64,000 nucleotides of DNA from Spisula solida (taxonomy: Eukaryota; Mollusca; Bivalvia; Venerida; Mactridae). The notes beneath the pieces are model-generated. The model was given only the letters and a program-made list of their open reading frames with translations, did no database searches and was not told where the DNA came from. The position numbers and the translations under genes were made by a program. Location of the stretch: contig OX365944.1 of the NCBI GenBank assembly GCA_947247005.1, positions 2,926,501-2,990,500 of the forward strand, in the 5' to 3' direction. Of this stretch, positions 34,930 to 46,500 are shown piece by piece (the first letter of the stretch is position 1; each line of letters begins with the position of its first letter).

Positions 34930-36070
34930 CACTTATTGTTGCGTGAATGCGTTAATCGATCATATGTAGTATCAAATAAAATGATAATGTATAGCATAGC
35001 TGTGTGATTTTTAATGATTTTATCGCTATTTTGGGAATTAAAATGTAATTATAAACTTGTGTATAGCGACTATATTGCGCCCATTGGTTTTGTCAACTGT
35101 TGCAAAATTGGTTTTAAAAATTATTAAAGTAAACTGATATGGTCAGTTTTGTACTAAAACATCACTGATTAATCGTGCTTATCTGATAAATCCACCTTCG
35201 TGGAACATACCGAATTTTCCTACCATTCTCATTATTATTGGAACACTATAGAACATCGCTAATACAGTATAAATTATCTTTTTGATTTTAAATTCTAATT
35301 AATTTGAAATGACGTAATTCAAGAAAGCCCGTGCAACAATAAATGATGCTTCATTAAAAGAAATCCAAAATACAAAAGAACTTCAAAACGAGTGTTGTAT
35401 TGCAACTTCACGACGTCATGGTGACGTCATATTATTGTAACCCACATACAAGTGAGGTTTCCTTAGCTTACCTTAGCTTACCCGGACTCATGGAGCCGCA
35501 ATAGGTATACTAAAGCTCTTCAGGTACACTGGTACATCAAATGTGCTTGGTTACACGCAGTTTATAAAAGTAGTTCTAATCATGAAAGGCGAAATAATCT
35601 TGACGGGAATTAGCATACGGTCAGAATGGTTTTAAACCAAGACGTTTACTCGTAAATATTATATTATATACAATGTAATTTGTTTCAGTTTTTCTCTGCT
35701 ATTAACAACAAACTAGACGTTGTGAATCAGCCAGGTCTCTTGGCACTTAGGAAATATTTGAATACATTTGTATATTAATTATACTATTTCAGAGAGATAT
35801 ATTAGGTTTGTTATCCCCTGCATGATTCACAAACACATCACTGAATTTAGTATTAGAAATAAACACGTTTGTTGATAAATGTTTGGTGCCGATAATGAAA
35901 ACATTGTGGTGATAAATAGATTTAGTCAAATAGCAATTTTATGTTTGCACCGTACGCAGACTAATACATTACATTCCTGTGAACGAATAATTGTCCTGTT
36001 TATTTCTGAATCAATTATACTGCGATCAGCCTGGTAATTGTTGTTGATTGACCGGAATGATGTCAGTGCA
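34930..36070. repeat. Diverged 1.2-1.3-kb duplicated block, copy 2
   Basis: Partner of 31770-33055; lacks the 85-90-bp core-repeat insertion. The direct repeats are separated by about 1.9 kb of DNA that contains the mariner relic. Confidence 0.8.
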
Positions 36071-36424
36071 ACACGATGGGGAAACCAGGTGACCAAACGT
36101 GGTGCAGTGCCCGGTTTTCGATCCAAAACAGCGTCGAATTATGTAGGTTTTTTCACTCTAACTTCTTTGATACGTCATTGTTTTCTGTCAAATAGCGTGC
36201 ATAAACCCCGCGATTGAAAGTTTTTCATTGGCTTTATGGAACTTAATGCAAATCTACTCCGTTTTAACGTAATCCTTGCCCAACCGATTACAACTATGTG
36301 AATTGATAAGGTAGCGTACACTTCTGTACGCAAGTTATGCATCTAGCACAGCTAGTGTGGTAAGTATTCTGCCTTTTTGATGGATTCAATGGAAGCTTGT
36401 AAATATTCAAAGCAGTATGTGAAA
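36071..36424. other. Spacer, no gene seen
   Basis: No supported feature. Confidence 0.4.
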
Positions 36425-37372
36425 TAGTAGAGGACAGTACAACCGTAGTATAGTAGAGGACAGTACAACCGTAATAAAGTAGACGACAGTACAACCGCAG
36501 TATAGTAGAGGATAGTACAGCCGTAGTATAGTAGAGGATAGTACAACCGTAGTATAGTAGAAGAGGACAGTACAACCGTAGTATAGTAGAGGACAGTACA
36601 ACCGTAGTAAAGTAGAGGACAGTACCACCGTAGTATAGTAGAGGACAGTACATCCGTAGTATACAATGTAGTACAGGACAGTACAACCGTAGTAAAGTAG
36701 AGGACAGTACAACCGTAGTATAGTAGAAGAGGACAGTACAACCGTAGTATAGTAGAAGAGGACAGTACAACTGTAGTATAGTAGTAGAGGACGGTACAAC
36801 CGTAGTAAAATAGAGGACAGTATAACCGTAGTATAGTAGAGGACAGTACAACCGTAGTATAGTAGAGGACAGTACAACCGTAGTATAGTAGAAGAGGACA
36901 GTACAACCGTAGTAGAGTAGAGGACAGTACAACCGTAGTATAGTAGAGGATAGTACAACCGTTGTATAGTAGAGGACAGTACAACCGTAGTATAGTAGAG
37001 GACAGTACAACCGTAGTATAGTAGAGGACAGTAAAACCGTAGTATAGTAGAGGATAGTATAACCGTAGTATAGTAGAGGACAGTATAACCGTAGTAAAGT
37101 AGAGGACAGTACAACCGTAGTAAAGTAGAGGACAGTACAACCGTTGTATAGTACAGGACAGTGCAACCGTAGTATAGTAGAGGACAGTACAACCGTAGTA
37201 AAGTAGAGGACAGTGCAACCGTAGTATAGTAGAGGACAGTTCAACCGTAGTATAGTAGAGGACAGTACAACCGTAGTAAAGTAGAGGACAGTACAACCGT
37301 AGTATAGTAAAGGACAGTACAACCGTTGTATGGTTGTGGGTAGTACAACCGTAGTTTGGTAAAGGGTAGTAA
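36425..37372. repeat. 26-bp minisatellite, about 36 units
   Basis: The unit is 'cagtacaaccgtagtatag' plus 'tagagga'; some units carry an extra 'aga' (29 bp), and 'taaag' replaces 'tatag' in others. The unit lacks stop codons in every minus-strand phase. Because 26 is not a multiple of three, all three minus frames stay open for 261-358 codons and read the same 26-residue Y/C/L-rich cycle. Not a protein gene. Confidence 0.97.
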
Positions 37373-39730
37373 ACCAGTTTCGTCACAACAAATAATTGTA
37401 TTCGATAAGCTTCATCCGTACCATCCACGATATTAGTTTATACAATTTTCTGCAGCTGTCTAGCCATTGATCATGTGTTATGAAATATTAACGGAGTGAT
37501 TCAGTCTCATCTGTATTCATTAATGATTTATGTTGCTCACGCTGCAAACTGCATAATAATCCAGACAAAGGATGCACAGACTCACTCAATGGCTGTTACA
37601 CAAAAACACAATTTACATAGACGTATATTTCTTGCCGACGAAAGACTTACACTCCTAATCTCCTACTGTATAATGAAGTCAGTAATTGATAGATTATTTA
37701 AGAGTTGTCTATGGTAGATCATTCATTTGGTTATTACCGGTACTAATTGGTGACTCAAAGTTGGGTTTTATTATCTATGACGAATCTTTATAGAAATGCA
37801 TCATTCGTATACTTGTTTTCAAATTCAAATCATTTTAAATCAGTAGACACTTCACGTCCTTCAGATGTATTCTATGTATTCTAATTATGTAGCTGTACAA
37901 TTTTTATAATTCCACGTCTGAATCCTAAAGTTAGCCTTTAGCGGTGTGCAGTATCACTGGTATACGGTAATCGTGGTGTCATTGGCAGTACCATCCAAAT
38001 TGACGGTATTTTGTCAACATTATCCCTGCTTCTAATTATTTGAAGTTACCAAAATATTTCATACATGCTTGGAATAACTGTGCTACTATAATTACGTTCT
38101 CCTAATTACATGTTTTGCTGTCCAGCAAGTTATTATTTTACATATTTTATTGTATCTAGTAAAGCACTAGTAACGAGTCATTGTCGCCGTTCTTAAAATA
38201 TTATTTCCATTGTATTCTGACCACCATACCATAGCTCTAAGTATTTTTAATAAAGTTGGTGGTATACCGTGGATTTGCAGGAAACCCCGTTTTTCTTCGA
38301 GGTACCCAGTCGTTACCATTCATAATGGAAACAAATCTTTAACCGGGTTTAAATTGGTCTCAATAATTGTATAATAACTTTGTCTGATTATGAAGCGAAC
38401 GATTTTAATGATTTTACATCTGATTTTAATACTTTATTAGTTTAATTTATGGTATTTTATGACGATGTAGCAGTGCAATTTAAATACCGTTTCTTCTGAT
38501 GTTAAACGTTTAAAGTGCAGACAATGGCATGATTTTAATTTTTAAAGTGAAACTATTTCGGCAGGGAGGGGACACTCTTCCTACACTCACCCCAGGTTAA
38601 CCTCAGAAAACATGCACCAACCCCCTCTCTACATGTTCTTGAACCAGGCCTGAATTGTGTTACTATATCCAAATACAGAAATACAAACAATCCACTAATT
38701 TGCGAACTATTACATCATAGATTCCTCTCGCGCTAGTGCATAAAGAGAATTAACTCTTAAGAACAATTCGCACCATAGCCAAACATACAAACTACCTAGC
38801 CACTCGTGAAAATATTGATTTCTTTGATCACTTGGTGAAATAAAATTCGATCTTACTCCAAAATCAACAACTATCCTCTATTACATTTTCTCGACAATCT
38901 CCTCAGACAACACCAGAACAGAACGTTACCTAATGCTTAACAAACTCTTACAGCTCTGCCAGGTAATAGTTTATTAGCTAAATCAATATCGTTGTTTCAA
39001 TAAATAATAATTTACCGAATACAATAAGTAGTACTCATTCAAACATGTTCTAATTGTTACAATATATATAACGGGATATAATGTTTACAGTTTACAAAAC
39101 GAAGATCATCACGTGCCAGAGGGTTGCGGTATGCAATATATCAAGTACAATAACATGACAGCAGGCTATGTCATGGATAACACTTGTTTGACAAATATTG
39201 TCAAACAAGTCCAATCCATGACATTGACTGCGGTTATTCTCTATCAAAGCTGTCATACACGGTACTTGGTGATAGGTCAACTTAGCGACCAATGTCTACC
39301 ACGAGATCATTCAATGTGGAAATTTGTGTAATGTGACAGGGAGGGTCACATTCAACAGAAACTGCAGAGCACGAAAGAACAATGTATTTGAAAGTGGTCC
39401 TTAGAAAACGAAGAATAATGAGAGTTAACGATTTTTGACTGATTATTTAAAGCCACAATAAGGTTCCGGAACGACGTATGTTCTTCATATAGAAAACACA
39501 AATCTGTGTTACTGATTTGATGAGGGACAAATAATGAACACAATGAGCCATTAAAAGACGCGCTGACTGTCATATATGTGAAATAATCTTTCCTGGAAGA
39601 TTGGCATAACGAGCCCGGTTTGTTTACAAATACGGCGTTTAGCAGCTTTTCAGTCACTTTCCGGAGGCTACAGAGAATTTTCCGCCTTTTTCTGTTACTG
39701 TAACCAATGGATGGATAGCACACCTATTGC
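37373..39730. other. Spacer, no gene seen
   Basis: Frames at 39113-39331 (+) and 39352-39723 (-, 123 codons) show no recognisable domains and are close to chance length. Confidence 0.4.
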
Positions 39731-39734
39731 ACTA

Positions 39735-40305
39735 TCTTACACTGGCGTTCTTAAGAACTGGCACTGGGGATAAGAACTGGCTCTATAATTCAAAAACCAA
39801 ACACAAATATTATTGGATTGTTAAAACACAAGTTAAAGCCGAGTTAGTCTAATTTTCATAGACCCGAGCTAATATTGCCTAGTCTTGACTTTACATGAAG
39901 TGACGTTCACAATGGTGATAACAACATTTGGCATAAGTTATGTTTAACCATCCTAATTGTCCTGAAATTCACATAATAAGCCCCAAATACTACCAGCTTC
40001 CATTTAAATCATCTTATGTACGCATTATCATTGAGTTATAGTGCCTGTTATCTTCGTATATATCGATTGCTATGCACCAGTTCTTATTGAAAGGGAGGTA
40101 ATACATGTATGTTATGCCAAAATAGGTCCTAAGTTTTTTTTATTGTTCAAATTGTACTAAAATTCACATATGAAGCCCGAAATTCTATTATACTATCATT
40201 TTAAAGCATACAAACTTTGTATTTGTCATTGGTTTTTTATTTGCACGGCAAGTTCTTATCCCTAGCGCCAGTTCTTAGTAACTGGCGCCAGTTCTTAAGT
40301 GAAAG
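39735..40305. mobile_element. ~570-bp inverted-repeat element
   Basis: The left end 'actggcgttcttaagaactg' with 'ataagaactgg' is mirrored by the right end 'agttcttatccctagcgcc' with 'agttcttagtaactggcgcc'. The right end is itself palindromic around 'ctggcgccag'. The interior is AT-rich and non-coding; class unknown. Confidence 0.55.
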
Positions 40306-43300
40306 ATTCCCGTTTGTGCGTATTTCCGATCATTGACGAAGTTTTCGGAATTCTTCGGAAAATTTAAACGTAAACACTATTTTGTATTTTGTACGGAGGA
40401 CAAAATACTAATTAGCGTTTTCAGTTGATTATTTCTCAAAGAAGGAACAGCGACCTGAGATCAGTTATGGGTCCCTTCTGTACCATTTTTGGTCTAATTT
40501 AATATCTAGATCTTTCGCTGGTCTTTGTAGACAAAAAATACTACCAATTTAAACCTTATTGGGACTTTAAGATTTTATTAAATTATTATTATCGTTGACT
40601 TTTTTGGAGCTTCAACTCAGATCTACTACTAGTTGTTTTAGTTTAACTACGAAAATAGGGGCACAGCAGGGCACGAAAGGCATAAAACACACACACAAGC
40701 AACGACATGGATACCAGGACATGCCACAAGGACGACTGGCAAAATGAATATGAAAAAATAAAACTGAAAAGCTTTTAAAAAAAGACATTATTAGACACTG
40801 GTACCGGTACTTTATTAAGTACGTACATGTGTATTTATACCAGAATTGCTTCGAACACAATAATGGTTATTTATAAACCTTGTGCGTACTGTTAAATGCT
40901 TCTTGCATATAAACTATATACACATTGTTCTGTCTTGGCAATGACATAATACGAAAGTGGAATCGAATGATTTGTATATTATTGTAGACAAAATGGACGT
41001 GTTGTGATTTGGGAGTTAAAAGGGTCACGCACATTACCATGGTAACATCTTTAAACCATGCAACATGTTGCCAAGGTTTAGGGTTATTGATCGTCATGCA
41101 ATGTATGTCTTAAGTAGACTGCTGTATATATTGGGTATCTATCGACAATGTTACTTCGAATTACAATTGATAAGACAAATTAGACCTTCTAAAGCGCTTT
41201 TTGTAATCATTTATGACGTCATTCACGTAACATCCAAATAAATAACAAAGTAGTCTGGACTGCACTAAGTAGCAATATAGACGATGTTGTAAATAAGTAT
41301 CATCTATTTGTTATCTAAGATGGATTGTATCGATTCATGACGCCACTATTTTGGCCAAATACACGCATACAACGAGATTGTTTAATATCCTTAACCTCTG
41401 CGTGTTTGCTGGCCGTTGCTGCTGCAAAACTATGCGTAAAGCACATGTAAACTATTTTCGCTGGACTTCTTTGTTATTAGCCACCCAACTCTTACCTTAC
41501 GCCTGTTGTATTTGACTGACACCAGCTGTTGGAGCGGGTGTCGTATTATTGCCATGATTGTGTCCGTGCATTTGTTCTTGTTCAATTGGATGTTTGCTAT
41601 CATGACTTGTACTTGTAACATGTGATTGCTATAATTATGTGTTCGTTTTATGTCTTTTATGCTCTGCTGTTTCTGTTGAGAGCTGTTTTCTCGGTCCGAT
41701 TTGTCATCATCATTTTACTCTTTTACTCTCCACCAGCAAAAGATGATTGCCTTATAAATACGAGCAGGAGCTGGATCACCAAACGCTCTACCAAATGCAT
41801 CAGGCATGCGTTCTGTCGCATTTGATACAGAAATAGTGGTTGGAGTAATGCTCAGTACAAGTTATGTGTGCACACTCTTATTTATATACATATATACGAA
41901 TTATTAAACCAACAAGCGTGTACGGAGATAGTCCATACAGTGAATATGTTTAGTGTATTATTGTAGTTGTTCACAAGTATACATATACAGTACAAAGATA
42001 GTTATCCTTTTTGCAAGGTCGACTACGTAGGCAAACGAATGGAAAATAAGATAGACAGTATTTTCTACAAGTAAATGGTTCCACTACCAGTTTATCAGTC
42101 TAATATTAAATTATGTCTGATGGCTTTTTTATGCATACGTTTTCTATCAGATGATATTAGCATGAGAGTCGGGAAGCGCTTGAACAATATGTCGAACTTG
42201 TGAATAATTCTTTTGCCGGAATTACAAAACAACAGTCTGTGGGAAGCATTTTTGTCCGTGGTAAACATGTCATTATCATCCATCATGTTACTAGACGATG
42301 TTTTATCTGAGAATGGATCACGTTCAGGGAGGAATAAATCCTTCAATTGCTATTTCACGAGATCATTTGTTTTAGTTTCACAAATTAATTGTCTCAAACA
42401 GAAGGTAATGATGACTGGTTTGTGGTATAACAGTGAAAATGGTGAGGATTCTAAACTATGTTTTTACTTTAAACATAAATAAATGATTCCATTGAGAGCA
42501 GTTCATATTTAATAAATGGTATTAATATGTAAGAGACATCTTGCACTTTCAACGCATTGGTGATGTTAAACATCGCAACAACAATATGAGAAAAGGGAAA
42601 CTCGATCATACAGCCTATGTTACATAATTGTACTTTCAAATGGCCTTTAAAATCATAATTTATTAACTAAAGCATGATAAACATTTTCAGTTATAAGCTA
42701 TATGGCGATATACTGTTATGGATAAAATATAAAAGACGTGGATAAATACAGGTGAATTGAAATTGAAATTGAAGAACGTACTTTGAACAGAGCAAAGTAC
42801 TTAGTAATACAAGCAACAATATCTCCAATAAGTCATTAGAGAAATTTCCAATTGGGCAAAGGGACCCAGGTTCCTTATAATGTCAATGGACGCTCTTTCT
42901 ACTTGTTTGGTTTTCCTATATTTCCTCGTGCTTATAAATTGTATCGTCATCTGAAACCTGTGTCAAGAATGAATGTTGTCTACTTTGCTAATATATTCTT
43001 GGACGCTATCATTTCATGATACATGTCGTACTATATTGTGATTGTTTCAGGCTACGGGAAGGATTTCGTTGAACATTTCAACCCAGGTTATGATCAGTGT
43101 TCGTATATAACAGGTATCGCATAGTCCGTGTAGGTGGGATGAACGTATGTATAACTCTTTTTATGCGGAACTATACCAGACAAACGGCATTAACCCCCTT
43201 TGATTGTGGTGTATGATAAATAATATATATCACAACGCTTTAAAAGATCTTAAAATAGCATATATTTATAAATCGATAATAACATTCTCAAACAAACTAG

Positions 43301-43340
43301 TTGATGCTTTACTGGATACGAATACATGTAACCACACAAA
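40306..43340. other. Spacer left of the SDR locus, no confident gene
   Basis: Several small frames. One, minus 42095-42346, has a polar then basic composition that could be an exon, but it matches nothing that I know. I see no splice partner. Confidence 0.35.
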
Positions 43341-43428
43341 AATAATATACCGACAAAATATATATTTTATACATCTTGACTCATGTTGTTATGTTAAGTA
43401 GGTTAAGTTTTTATGTAGAAGACATTTA

Positions 43429-43553
43429 TTACATATCAAGAATAGTTGCTGGCTGTATTAAATGTCCACCGTCAATGGGCAAATCAATTCCGGTGACCAT
43501 CGATGAATAGTCACTTAACAGATACATCTCAGCATGTACAATATCATCCTCCC
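43429..43553 (-). CDS. SDR copy A, exon 7 (stop)
   Basis: Acceptor 'tatttcag'. Encodes 'GEDDIVHAEMYLLSDYSSM' then 'VTGIDLPIDGGHL' and ends 'ATILDM' with TAA at 43431-43429. The stop is part of TAATAAA, so an AATAAA hexamer begins inside the stop codon. Confidence 0.9.
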
Positions 43554-46500
43554 CTGAAATAAACAACGTGTTTGTTGGGTGTGACGCCATAGAATAAGTG
43601 ATTTTTGCACTATAACCGTTTTGGGGGGGGGGCATGTAAAGTCGAAATGTACGGGAAAGTGAGTACAATTCGAAAATTTAAAAGCGTTTTATCTTGTATA
43701 ATTACAGATATATTAAAAAATAACAATGTATACTTAGCTTAGTATATTACAAGGTTTTTGTGTTGACTATATCGAAGCCGCGAGCAAAGCGCGCAATATG
43801 GCTCCTTTTGATTTATGTTTGTGTTACACATCGAACGTCTTCGTGATAGTTAAGGTATTCTAAAGAAGGTCGAGGATCAGCGTAAAATATTCGCACTATG
43901 TCACAAATAAGTGTGCGATGTATACGAAAATAATTAGGTTGTTCGCTATTTCATTCAACAGTATAGATAGAGGTTTTACAGTCAACACCAGACATCAACA
44001 AGGCCAAAACATGGTAATGTGAATTTACTTTTTAGGGGTTAGTTCAAACATTTAGTCACAGTTTCAAAAGATTTCCGTTGTCGAAAGATGCACTCTAACA
44101 TTAGTATGCAATCAAATGAATACAAATCAAACTGTGAATGAGAACGAAGGCGGGGAATGAATTGACCGGACGTCTGTGTGGATAACCCTCTGCCCATTTA
44201 TTTATCGAAGGCCATCAATCGAATATATTAGATTATAATCCAAAAACAGTACATATTACAAATGTGTGTTACAATCAAAATAAACACTTTCATCAGTCAA
44301 CGAAGTCTTACATTTGCATGCGTTTGGTCAATGAATCATAACATGTTATACTTGCCTGCAATATCACCGAGTGGAATTGTTTTCTTAATAACTTCAACTT
44401 CAGCACTATCAAAATCACGTACCATTCCGGATGATACCAAGGTAGGATTCAAGCTATTGACTCGTATCTGGAAATATGTACAATACAATATGACTAATTA
44501 ATTAATGTAATGGAACCTTTAATGATTATCTTTTGGAACATTATACACAAACATCATACCACGATAACATCTTTAAAAGAACAGACAAGACAGGAAACTC
44601 CCATATTACAAGTACAGGTCAAGATGACAAACTTAAAACTTTTAAAACACACAAAAATAGAAATAAATCAACAGCTACAAAAACACGACACCCTCCAACT
44701 AGACGGCAGCTTAGGTTGGACTCCAATTCTGAATGACACATAAAACCACTACATTGAACAAAGTTAAGAAAAACGGCACAGTGACATATTTTTAAGTAGA
44801 CAGGAAAGGGTCCTACCACTAAACACGCAGTTCAGTGTAAATTTAAAGGCTTGTAACTTCAACTCAGACGACGTTGAATTGCCTGATAAAAACACAAACT
44901 GAGCCCATCAACTTTGCTAATACAAGTATTATAATAATTGAATATCACAATGTATTACATAAGGTCGCCTGTATCTGATGTGACATAAAATGTAACAAAC
45001 TTATGATCAACTCTGGTATATGACATAAAATGTTACGAACGTATTACCTCTTTTGAATCGAAACCTTTACATGGAGACCCCTGACGTTTTGGTACATGGT
45101 TTAGAATCAGATACCTACCTTGTGCGGAGCAAGTTCCAATGCAAAACATTTGGTCATCATATTCATTGCTGCTTTAGTACAACAATATGTTGATAAACCA
45201 TGTAATGGGCTTAGTCCGCTTTCACTTGAAACGTTTACTATGCTTCCTTTTAGGTTGTGTTCTACCATTTGCTTTGGCACCGCCTGTGAGAAATGTGTAA
45301 GATCAGGGGCTCCATTTGATTCGGGAGTATGGTTTTTTTACTCTCACAATTACCAAAATGCCACATTTTGACCCTAAAGATTTGGGTTTCAAGGGTCATT
45401 TTCTCTTAAAATCATGGATATGTTGCCTTTAAACTGGTAACATTTAATCAAAATGATAAAAATGACCCTTCACATTCAGAAGCTAATGGAACCAATGGGG
45501 TTGTGTTATAATGTTATAAATATAATACAACTAAAATATTTATATTTGATAATTTATACTACTTATTTGCCTCGAACGTTGGGGTCGTGGGTTCGAATCC
45601 CACTCACACCGGGTGAGGGTTAATATACGACTTTTAAATAAAATATTTATATTTTATATACGAGGGTCATTCAATATATAATGCAAACTATCAATTATCT
45701 CTAAAACCCGTCAGCATAATTTAACGAAACTTTGCATTATACTTATGTAGTACAGTTCCCTTTTGATGGCATAATTTAAGTACATTTAACGTCGATGATG
45801 TCATCAAACGCGTGCGTTCAATCGACGTCACTCAAAACATCATGGACGCGTTAACGTTACAAGATTAACATAGTAAACGTATAGATCGAGTGCTCCGGCA
45901 ACAGAAGTTCTAGGGATTTTTGATTGCCTTAACGGATGCTTGTGTAAAATTTTCTCTTTCATACTCTATTAAATGATCATACGAATGACAGTTCAAAAAT
46001 ACTAGCGCGATGGTGGAGTATCTGTGTAATCGACCCATTTCATACCGAAAAACAAATAGGAAAACTTTTAAGACCAGACATAATATTTATATGCGAAAAG
46101 ACAGCCCAGGGAATTGACATTAGTTTTTGCCCTATTCGTTTAAGTATGTGGAACAGGCTGAACATGTACCAGGTTCGGCACATTGGGTACCCCATCGTTT
46201 GACGTCAGACCAGAACAAACGTCGCTAAAACTCCTTGCCAGCGTGCCTTCGCACTTTAAAATAAACAACTAAAGTTTTTTAACCAAACTTATAGCGATAG
46301 ACGATACCTAGATACGATATAACGTGCCGAAAACGAGACAAGAATTACTTGGGAATTCGAAAAGCAGATTAGCATAAGGTTGAACAGACCGCGACCGAGC
46401 AGTTTATGGTGTATGTTCGTAGTTGCCTAGCAACAGGAATAGAAGACACGCCGAAAGGATAAAACTCGATCATTGACGGCCCAAAAGGTTACTTTAAATG

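Noticed and set aside
36294..37428. Three overlapping minus-strand frames of 261-358 codons, Y/C/L-rich repeats
   Set aside because: They are the same 26-bp minisatellite read in three phases; the sequence explains the openness without any selection for protein.
39352..39723. 123-codon minus-strand frame
   Set aside because: Length is near the chance maximum for this AT content and no motif is recognisable.
45840..45860. Candidate for the missing SDR exon (minus strand, N-V-N codons)
   Set aside because: Lies within the mariner relic, lacks splice sites, and the N-V-N codons are not preserved in copy B.
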